The position numbers and the translations under genes were made by a program. Positions 1 to 5,392 of a DNA stretch of 7,786 bases are shown piece after piece. The DNA is taken from the NCBI GenBank assembly GCA_004356175.1, contig SMXV01000094.1, forward strand, positions 1 through 7,786. Reading direction: 5' to 3'. The notes below the pieces were generated by a model that was not told the origin of the DNA, searched no databases, and was given only the letters and a program-made list of their open reading frames with translations. The first letter of the stretch is position 1, and every line of letters starts with the position of its first letter. The DNA comes from Acidobacteriota bacterium (lineage in GTDB: Bacteria > Actinomycetota > Acidimicrobiia > Spongiisociales > UBA5794).

Positions 1-104
1 GCCATCGCCTCTTTCATGACGGCCACGTGCGCATCCCAACGTTGAGTGCTTCCTTCAACATCCGTGAAAAGGAAAGTGACGATACCGGTTGGGAGTGTTG
101 ACAT
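1..104 (-). CDS. Class III adenylate/guanylate cyclase-domain protein, N-terminal fragment
   Basis: The reverse strand from an ATG at 104-102 reads 34 codons to the window edge, so only the N-terminus is visible. Residues 6-20 read TGIVTFLFTDVEGST, the hallmark opening of a class III nucleotidyl cyclase catalytic domain. D15 in FTDVEGST sits where the first metal-binding aspartate of these cyclases lies. A purine-rich GAGAGA stretch about 5 nt upstream of the ATG is a plausible ribosome binding site. In Actinobacteria this opening is often followed by an AAA-type ATPase and TPR or LuxR-type domains in a very large regulator, but a short cyclase is also possible; the window cannot tell which. 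The gene is divergent from the IclR gene and is probably not part of the transport operon. The family call is fairly secure despite the short length; activity (cAMP, cGMP or none) is unknown. Confidence 0.8.
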   Translation of the reverse strand, partial: MSTLPTGIVTFLFTDVEGSTQRWDAHVAVMKEAM

Positions 105-272
105 TGGACTCTCTCGTATGGTCACACACTGTAGTGAGAGGTGAGCTCCGTGACGGTGAGCGGCCTGTTGATGCCATGTGCCGCACCAGAAGCCGAGGAA
201 CGGTTCGAGCGCAGAATTGACGTTCCACTAGGCGGAACGGGGCGGCTAACTTAGGGTCGTACAAGGAGCTGT
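105..272. promoter_or_regulatory. Divergent intergenic region between the cyclase and IclR genes
   Basis: This 168-bp spacer must carry the start signals of both divergent genes. For the cyclase gene, TACAGT on the minus strand (133-128) resembles a -10 box, but I see no good -35. It overlaps a small inverted repeat, CACT-GT-AGTG (127-136). For the IclR gene, TTGACG (217-222) looks like a -35 and TAACTT (247-252) fits the loose actinobacterial TAnnnT -10 pattern, but the 24-nt spacing between them is too long for a standard promoter, so these two may not belong together. The heptamer GGTGAGC occurs twice as a direct repeat (140-146 and 155-161). The IclR gene has AAGGAG at 263-268, four nucleotides before its ATG. 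No hairpin terminator is visible. Confidence 0.45.
221..239. promoter_or_regulatory. Candidate IclR autoregulatory operator (inverted repeat)
   Basis: CGTTCC (221-226) and GGAACG (234-239) form a perfect 6-bp inverted repeat with a 7-nt spacer, ending 33 nt before the IclR start codon. A third copy of the half-site, GGAACG, lies at 197-202 inside the short palindrome GAAC-G-GTTC (198-206). IclR-family regulators commonly bind short palindromes with TTCC/GGAA-like arms near their own promoters, so this is a reasonable autoregulation site. It is inferred from symmetry and position only. Chance occurrence or use by another regulator remains possible. Confidence 0.35.
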
Positions 273-1049
273 ATGGCAGGCGACACCTCAGGGCAGACGA
301 TCACCGCCGTTGAACGGACAGCGCTCGTGATGAGCGCATTCGCACAGGCAGACAGCCAGCACCTCGGAGTCACCGAGATCTCCAACAACTTGGACATCTC
401 GAAGGCGGTGGTCCACCGCATTCTCAACACGCTGCGGAGCCTGGATTACATCGCCGTCGATCCCGCGACTCGCCGCTACATGCTTGGACCTGCCGCTCTG
501 GAACTCGGCTTGGCATTCCTCAGGCATGTCGACGTGAGAGACATCGCCAAGCCGATGCTTGAGGAGCTGTCGGCCAAGACCCAGGAGACCGCGACCCTCT
601 CCATCAGGAGCGGAACACATCGTCTTTACATCGATCAGGTCACGCCATCTCGCGAGGTGAAGATGACCGTCTTACTTGGCAGATCGTTCCCCTTGCACGC
701 CGGAGGATCATCGAAGGCGATCCTCGCTCATCTCGCGCCAGAAGACATCGAGGACTACATGTCAGATGTTGTCCTTGAACCCCTCACTGAGTTGACCATC
801 ACAGATCCAGATCTCCTGATGAAGGACCTCGCTCGCATTCGACGCCTCGGGTACGCATCGTCCGTGAACGAGCGGCAGCCGGGAGCGGCATCGGTGGCGG
901 CGCCCGTCTTCGATCACAGCGGCTGGCCGGTGGCTGCGATCAGTCTGTGCGGACCTGCAGAACGATTCCAGGACCAGGCCGACGAGGCTGCAGCGCTCAT
1001 CGTCGCTGCGGGAAGGCAGCTCTCCGAGCGGATGGGTTATCGGGGGTAA
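273..1049 (+). CDS. IclR-family transcriptional regulator
   Basis: A 258-residue protein, the usual length for IclR regulators (about 240-280). Residues 12-72 form the winged helix-turn-helix: a helix around VERTALVMSAF, then LGVTEISNNLDISKAVVHRI (31-50), whose second half is the recognition helix, then a wing ending near RRYMLGPAALELG. Residues 85-255 match the IclR effector-binding domain, including GRSFPLHAGGSSKAILAHL (136-154), where the family usually reads PLHATASGKA, and RLGYASSVNERQPGAASVAAPV (191-212). The ATG is supported by AAGGAG 4 nt upstream. The gene faces the catabolic operon tail to tail, with 10 bp between the stop codons, and is divergent from the cyclase gene. IclR proteins typically sense a catabolic substrate or intermediate, so control of the adjacent transport and catabolic operon is likely but inferred. 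Whether it activates or represses cannot be read from the sequence. Confidence 0.95.
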   Translation: MAGDTSGQTITAVERTALVMSAFAQADSQHLGVTEISNNLDISKAVVHRILNTLRSLDYIAVDPATRRYMLGPAALELGLAFLRHVDVRDIAKPMLEELSAKTQETATLSIRSGTHRLYIDQVTPSREVKMTVLLGRSFPLHAGGSSKAILAHLAPEDIEDYMSDVVLEPLTELTITDPDLLMKDLARIRRLGYASSVNERQPGAASVAAPVFDHSGWPVAAISLCGPAERFQDQADEAAALIVAAGRQLSERMGYRG

Positions 1050-1059
1050 CGAAACCTCG

Positions 1060-2520
1060 CTATGCGGTTGGGCGTGAGAGGTACTTGCCCGTGGGCTCGC
1101 CGACGACGGTCCCGTCGTCCACCATCCTCGCCCCCCGCAGGAAGACGTGCTTCACTTTCCCGGTGAGCTCATGACCTTCCAGAGGGCTGTATCCCTGTGC
1201 CGACTCGGATTCATCCGCGCGAATGGTCCAAGTCTCTTCCAGATCAACAAGGGCTAGGTCGGCATCGAAACCAACCTCGATGGTCCCCTTCGATCTCAGC
1301 CCGTACCGCTGTGCGGCGTTCCATGAAACGAGTTCAGCGACACGATGCAACGGGAGGCCACGCTTGCGCGCCTCGCTCACCATGCCCGGCAGGATGAACT
1401 CTGTGCCACCGAAGCCGGATTTCGCCAGCCACACATCATTGCGGTTGTCTTGGTCCACCTTCATCTCGTCTGCGCAGCAAGCGTGGTCCGAGATGACCCA
1501 GTCGATGTTGCCGTCCTCGATGGCCTGCCACAGCGCCTCCACGTCTGAACGAGGGCGGAGCGGCGGGTTGACCTTGCCGTGGATCCCCGTCACACCCTCG
1601 AAGTCGGTCAACAGATGGGTGATGGTCACTTCTCTGCGAAAGTTGATGTCGGGGAAGGTGTCCTCCATCAGCATCGCTGATTCGATCGCCTTGGCCGAAC
1701 TGAGATGCAGCAGATTGATGTTCGGGAACTGTGTCTCATGGGCGAGATACGACGCAACGGCGATCGCAAGGCCCTCCGAGTGCGGTGGGCGTGCTGCGTT
1801 GTATGCCGCCAGACCGGAGAGTTCATCGTTCTCTTCCGCCATCTTCGTGTACGCACGCATGATCTCTGCGGTCTCGCAGTGAAGCGAGACCGAGATGTAG
1901 TCCGCCTTGTCAGGGAACTGATCCATCGCCGCTCGTGCGCCGCGCATGATGAACTCGAAATGTGCGTAGTCGTAGTTCTCACCGGGAGGCGTCATGAGAA
2001 ACGCGCTCTGATCGTCCGACCGGCCGTGGAGACCATGGCTTCCGTAAAACATGAAGATCTTGTACGAGGGGATACCGAATCGATCGATAAGAAGGGGGAT
2101 CTCATCGATGTGCTGCTGCATCATCGGCGCAACGTGATACCCATAGTCGATGTAGGATCGGCCATCGCTGGCTTCCATGACATCCGGGAGGAAATCGGCA
2201 TATGACCCGCCCTTGTTGAGGTAGTAGCGGCCTGTCCGGATGTAGCTGATGCCAGAGGTGACGCCACCCGTAGCGGCCGAGCGAGTCTCCGTGACGATGT
2301 CCTCAGAAAGGGGGTGATAGATCCCAAGGTGCATGTGTGCGTCGACCACGCCTGGAAAGGCGTGCAGCCCCTCTCCGTCCACTACATCTGATGCGTCGCT
2401 CGGGTCGATGCTCGGCGCGAGGTGTGCGAACTTCCCATCCTTGATCGCGATATCGAGCGTCTCGACCTCGGGCACGTTCGGTCTGACGACATTGACGTTC
2501 TTGACTATGAGATCGAACAT
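1060..2520 (-). CDS. Cyclic amidohydrolase (dihydropyrimidinase/hydantoinase/dihydroorotase superfamily)
   Basis: A 486-residue metal-dependent hydrolase predicted to open a cyclic amide, imide or ureide ring. The complete binuclear metal set is visible: H62 and H64 (DAHMHLG), K154 (SYKIFMFYG, the lysine carboxylated in this family), H214 (LHCET), H272 (LLHLSSAK) and D345 (ISDHACC). Y159, five residues after the lysine, matches the gating tyrosine of dihydropyrimidinases. NPPLR (318-322) and the C-terminal WNAAQRYGL...KGTIEVGFDADLALVD (400-426) are also typical. The spacing K154 to H214 is longer than in standard hydantoinases, and HMHLG and SDHACC differ from the usual HTHxxxP and TDHxP, so the substrate may be unusual. 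The start chosen (ATG 2520-2518) begins at MFDLIVKN, the normal family start, with GAGGAG 5 nt upstream. The frame stays open to 2778, but that extension overlaps the flavoprotein gene and looks non-homologous. It is the last gene of the operon, 46 nt after the flavoprotein gene. The exact reaction is unknown. Confidence 0.9.
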   Translation of the reverse strand: MFDLIVKNVNVVRPNVPEVETLDIAIKDGKFAHLAPSIDPSDASDVVDGEGLHAFPGVVDAHMHLGIYHPLSEDIVTETRSAATGGVTSGISYIRTGRYYLNKGGSYADFLPDVMEASDGRSYIDYGYHVAPMMQQHIDEIPLLIDRFGIPSYKIFMFYGSHGLHGRSDDQSAFLMTPPGENYDYAHFEFIMRGARAAMDQFPDKADYISVSLHCETAEIMRAYTKMAEENDELSGLAAYNAARPPHSEGLAIAVASYLAHETQFPNINLLHLSSAKAIESAMLMEDTFPDINFRREVTITHLLTDFEGVTGIHGKVNPPLRPRSDVEALWQAIEDGNIDWVISDHACCADEMKVDQDNRNDVWLAKSGFGGTEFILPGMVSEARKRGLPLHRVAELVSWNAAQRYGLRSKGTIEVGFDADLALVDLEETWTIRADESESAQGYSPLEGHELTGKVKHVFLRGARMVDDGTVVGEPTGKYLSRPTA

Positions 2521-2525
2521 GTCTT

Positions 2526-2531
2526 CTCCTC
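2526..2531 (-). promoter_or_regulatory. Ribosome binding site fixing the amidohydrolase start
   Basis: GAGGAG on the minus strand, followed by a 5-nt spacer and the ATG at 2520-2518. It decides against the longer open frame that runs back to 2778 inside the flavoprotein gene. Confidence 0.75.
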
Positions 2532-2566
2532 GCTCTGACGGGGTCCGTCCCGCGACGGTCGATCGT

Positions 2567-3931
2567 TCACTGTCTGGCCGCGACATGGTTGCCTGCGATG
2601 TATCCGAGGCCGAACGCCGAAAGCAACCCGTTACCAGCGAGATATCCGGATGCCCCATGCCCCGATATGCCGACTGCGGCTCCACCGACGGCATACATTC
2701 CTGGGATCGGCATGCCTGCTGATAGAATCCTCGCGTGTTCGTCCACGCAAAGGCCGCCCTGGGTATGGAAGAGGGCACCAGTCACCTTCACTGCTCCGTA
2801 CGGTGGGCTGAGCTCCTGCTCCCACGCCATGCGCCCAAACGCATCAGGTGCTGAGCCGGTTGCCGATCCCCGGGCGGTACGGAGTGTCTCCCCCATGACT
2901 TCGGCCGAAACACCGACGATGCTCGCAAGACCAGCGGCATCGTCCGACCAACGCACCGCATCAGCTGTGACAAGATCCTGGTAATCCCTGAACACCCGAC
3001 ATGCTTCTCCGATTCGTGCATCGAAGACAACCCATGCAATCCCGTCGGCCTGGCTGAGAACCGGGACCGCGTACTCGGAGTAACCCTGGGTTTCGTCGCC
3101 GAACCGACTCCCAGCCGAATTGATGAGTATGCCTCCGTGCATCACGATCGCCCAGGTAACGATGATCCCGTGGGGAGTCGCAACCGATCCGTGGCCCTGA
3201 TAGGCATCCAGGTAGGCGACATCGGCGTCCATCGTCTTACCGATGACCAGAGCGTCCCCTGTGCTGCCCGGGCCACCGTGGTAGAGAGCGTTCTCGATTT
3301 CGGGGATGAACCGTGCTATGAAGTCGGGACGCGCACCGTAGCCGTTGGTGGCAAGCACGATCGAACCAGCCGTCGTCTCTTCGCTCGTTCCGTCCGGCCT
3401 CTCAACGTGCGCAGAAATTTGGTCTGCATCGGAACGCTCCACGGCGGTGAGCCGCATGGGGGTGATCATCGTCACGTTCGAGCGGCGGTCGACCTCGTCG
3501 ACGAGGTGCGAGTGGAGGGCGCGGCCAGATCGATCCGGCACGGCGTGACACCGGTCAGCCGAGTGTCCGGGGTACCGAAAGTCCGTCACCAGCCCAAGGG
3601 GAACCCCTATTTCGTCAGCCATCCATGCGACGAGATCAGGTGCCACCTCTGTCAGCGCACGAGCGACGGCAACGTCTGCCGAACCGTCCGTCTTCCGCAT
3701 GATGTCGGCAAGGAAGTCTTGGGGCGAATCATCGATACCAGCCGCTTCCTGCCATCGGCTCCCGCCCGCAGGAATCATCGCCGTGCTCATTGCGGTATTC
3801 GAGCTCGTTCGATAACTCTCGTTGGCCTCAACAACTGCGACCTCCAGCCCACGGTCTGCAGCAGCCAGCGCTGCTGATAGCCCGCCTCCGCCCGCACCTG
3901 CGACGAGGACGTCGAACATCGGTGTCGTCAC
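2567..3931 (-). CDS. FAD-dependent oxidoreductase, fumarate reductase/succinate dehydrogenase flavoprotein-like
   Basis: A 454-residue flavoprotein, likely cytoplasmic because no export signal is seen. Residues 8-35 hold the dinucleotide-binding Rossmann fold: G12-A-G14-G-G-G17, with E35 at the end of strand 2 to bind the ribose of FAD. Further family marks are SSNTAMSTAMIPAGG (43-57), ATNGYGARP (194-202), GGPGSTGDALVIG (219-231), ILINSAGSRFGDE (268-280), FHTQGGLCVDEHARIL (388-403), PIPGMYAVGGA (408-418) and GYLAGNGLLSAFGLGYIAG (429-447). The usual AGE/GGE glutamate near the C-terminal FAD contact is replaced by glycine (VGGAA), and the fumarate-reductase-type FGR motif reads LGY, as in ketosteroid dehydrogenase-like relatives. 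It probably oxidises or reduces a C-C bond of an imported compound other than fumarate. I chose the GTG at 3931-3929 because AAGGAG lies 5 nt upstream. An in-frame ATG at 3973 overlaps the livF stop (ATGA) but has no clear ribosome binding site. It precedes the amidohydrolase gene by 46 nt. Confidence 0.88.
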   Translation of the reverse strand: MTTPMFDVLVAGAGGGGLSAALAAADRGLEVAVVEANESYRTSSNTAMSTAMIPAGGSRWQEAAGIDDSPQDFLADIMRKTDGSADVAVARALTEVAPDLVAWMADEIGVPLGLVTDFRYPGHSADRCHAVPDRSGRALHSHLVDEVDRRSNVTMITPMRLTAVERSDADQISAHVERPDGTSEETTAGSIVLATNGYGARPDFIARFIPEIENALYHGGPGSTGDALVIGKTMDADVAYLDAYQGHGSVATPHGIIVTWAIVMHGGILINSAGSRFGDETQGYSEYAVPVLSQADGIAWVVFDARIGEACRVFRDYQDLVTADAVRWSDDAAGLASIVGVSAEVMGETLRTARGSATGSAPDAFGRMAWEQELSPPYGAVKVTGALFHTQGGLCVDEHARILSAGMPIPGMYAVGGAAVGISGHGASGYLAGNGLLSAFGLGYIAGNHVAARQ

Positions 3932-3936
3932 TCGCT

Positions 3937-3942
3937 CTCCTT
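3937..3942 (-). promoter_or_regulatory. Ribosome binding site favouring a GTG start for the flavoprotein
   Basis: AAGGAG on the minus strand sits 5 nt before GTG (3931-3929), which is followed 4 codons later by MFDVLVAGAG, where most family members begin. This outweighs the upstream ATG at 3973 that overlaps the livF stop codon. Confidence 0.65.
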
Positions 3943-3969
3943 CCTGGACGCTGAGGTCTTCGCGGCGTG

Positions 3970-4671
3970 TCATAGGCCCAGATACGCCTCACGAACGCGA
4001 TCATTCCCGAGCAGCTCATCACCCGTGCCGTGCAATGCGACCACGCCGTTCTCAAGCACATATCCACGGTCTGAGAGCTCAAGGGCGCGTACGGCGTTCT
4101 GCTCTACCAACATCACGGTCACACCATTCTTGCCGATGTTCCTGACAACATCGAATATGTCCGCCACCAGCTTCGGTGCGAGACCGAGCGAGGGCTCATC
4201 GAGCATCAAGAAGCGAGGCTTGGTCATCAGCGCCCTCCCGATCGCGAGCATCTGCTGCTCCCCACCGCTGAGCGTTCCCGCGATCTGTGATGCACGCTCT
4301 TGCAACCGCGGAAAGAGCTCGAACACCTCGTCGAACGTTGCGTCCATCTCCGATCGACCCCGTCGGTATGCGCCAAGCCTCAGATTCTCTCTGACCGACA
4401 TGTCTGCGAACAGCTTTCGGGCTTCCGGAACCTGGACGACCCCCTCAGCCACGATCTTGGAGGATCGCCATGAGTCGATGCTGGAACCTTCGAACGTGAT
4501 CGAACCGCTAGACACCGGAATCACTCCAGATATCGCTCTCAACGTCGTCGTCTTCCCAGCTCCGTTCGCTCCGATGAGCGCAACGATCTCGCCCTCGTTC
4601 ACCTCAAGGTCAACGCCATGAAGAACTTCAAGATCGGCATACCCGGCGTGCAGGTTCTCAATCCGGAGCAA
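3970..4671 (-). CDS. livF: Branched-chain amino acid-type ABC transporter ATP-binding protein (LivF family)
   Basis: A 233-residue cytoplasmic ATPase, the normal LivF length. It has Walker A GANGAGKT (34-41), Q-loop Q80 in VVQVPEARKLF, an intact signature LSGGEQQ (134-140), Walker B FLMLDEP (154-160), D-loop SLGLAP (161-166) and the LVEQN switch region (188-192) typical of LivF rather than LivG. It would pair with the LivG-like subunit to drive import through the LivH/LivM channel. The start is a TTG at 4671-4669, supported by GAGGAG (4684-4679) with a 7-nt spacer. It overlaps the end of livG by 14 nt, suggesting translational coupling. It ends 38 nt before the preferred start of the flavoprotein gene. 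LivF-type systems import branched-chain amino acids, but also urea, amides and aromatic acids, so the family does not fix the substrate. Confidence 0.95.
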   Translation of the reverse strand: MLRIENLHAGYADLEVLHGVDLEVNEGEIVALIGANGAGKTTTLRAISGVIPVSSGSITFEGSSIDSWRSSKIVAEGVVQVPEARKLFADMSVRENLRLGAYRRGRSEMDATFDEVFELFPRLQERASQIAGTLSGGEQQMLAIGRALMTKPRFLMLDEPSLGLAPKLVADIFDVVRNIGKNGVTVMLVEQNAVRALELSDRGYVLENGVVALHGTGDELLGNDRVREAYLGL

Positions 4672-5392
4672 TCTGGAACTCCTCTCCGAGGTACGCTTCC
4701 ACGACTCTGGGATCCTTGACGATCTCTGCCGGCTTTCCGATCGCCAACATCTCGCCGTGATGGATGACCGCGATTCTGTCGGACAGCGCCATGATCGCGG
4801 CCATTACGTGCTCGATGATCAACATGGAGACCCCGCCATCTCGAATGGACCGGACCACCTCGATCATCTCGGCACCCTCTGTTGGGGTGAGTCCTGCGAG
4901 AACCTCGTCGAGGAGAAGAACCTTCGGGTCGGTGGCCAGTGCCCTCGCAAGCTCGAGTCGCTTCCGAATCGCCAGAGTCAGACCTTGAGCCGCACGATCA
5001 GCGTATGGCGTCAGACCCGTGATACGCATCATCTCGCGAGATCGGGCGTTGGCCTCGGTCGGATCCCGGCGATTCAGGAACGCACCAACCAGGACGTTCT
5101 CGTGCACGGTCAATCCGCTGAACGGCTTGACTACCTGGAACGTTCGCACGAGCCCAAGTCTCGCGATCTCGTGTGGCCTCATCGCCTCTGTACGCTGACC
5201 GTCGAAAGTTACGAAACCGCTGTCAGCCGGAATCGCACCTGCGACGATGTTGAACAGCGTTGTCTTCCCGGCGCCGTTGGGACCGATGAAGCCCAGGATC
5301 TCGCCCTCGTGTAGGTCGAAGCCAACCTCGCGAACTGCTTTCAGGCCACCGAAAGACTTCGAGACGTCGTCAACGTTGAGAATCGTCGTCAT
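4658..5392 (-). CDS. livG: Branched-chain amino acid-type ABC transporter ATP-binding protein (LivG family)
   Basis: A 244-residue ATPase with Walker A GPNGAGKT (37-44), Q86 in RTFQVVKPF, Walker B VLLLDEV (158-164), D-loop AGLTPTE (166-172) and the switch histidine H195 in IIEHVM, which is characteristic of LivG. The ABC signature is degenerate: where LSYGQ or LSGGQ is expected the protein has LTLAI followed by RKRLELARALA (138-153). The flanking helix is well conserved, so this is a variant rather than a decayed gene, and the neighbouring LivF keeps a canonical signature. I chose the ATG at 5392-5390 because its ATGA overlaps the livM stop. An ATG 11 codons upstream, at 5425, lies inside livM and has no ribosome binding site. 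The protein is one half of the ATPase pair of the importer encoded by this operon. Confidence 0.94.
   Translation of the reverse strand: MTTILNVDDVSKSFGGLKAVREVGFDLHEGEILGFIGPNGAGKTTLFNIVAGAIPADSGFVTFDGQRTEAMRPHEIARLGLVRTFQVVKPFSGLTVHENVLVGAFLNRRDPTEANARSREMMRITGLTPYADRAAQGLTLAIRKRLELARALATDPKVLLLDEVLAGLTPTEGAEMIEVVRSIRDGGVSMLIIEHVMAAIMALSDRIAVIHHGEMLAIGKPAEIVKDPRVVEAYLGEEFQIAPD

Noticed and set aside
55..264. A 69-codon minus-strand open frame across the divergent spacer
   Set aside because: It overlaps the cyclase start in another frame, and its product is low-complexity with no recognisable family.
1223..1882. A 219-codon plus-strand open frame opposite the amidohydrolase gene
   Set aside because: It is serine- and arginine-rich shadow sequence with no domain signal, lying over a gene with full catalytic motifs.
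2079..2088. The palindrome ATCGATCGAT
   Set aside because: It is a short self-complementary run inside the amidohydrolase coding region, expected by chance.
2521..2778. An 86-codon N-terminal extension of the amidohydrolase
   Set aside because: The frame is open but overlaps the C-terminal FAD motif of the flavoprotein gene, shows no family similarity, and a strong ribosome binding site marks the ATG at 2520.
3492..3507. A perfect 16-bp palindrome, ACCTCGTCGACGAGGT
   Set aside because: It lies in the flavoprotein gene, where common codons for Leu-Val-Asp-Glu-Val produce it; it has no spacer or neighbouring sites and is best explained by codon use.
3137..3877. A 246-codon plus-strand open frame opposite the flavoprotein gene
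   Set aside because: It is a shadow of a well-supported coding gene, has no family-like motifs, and its composition matches a complementary frame.
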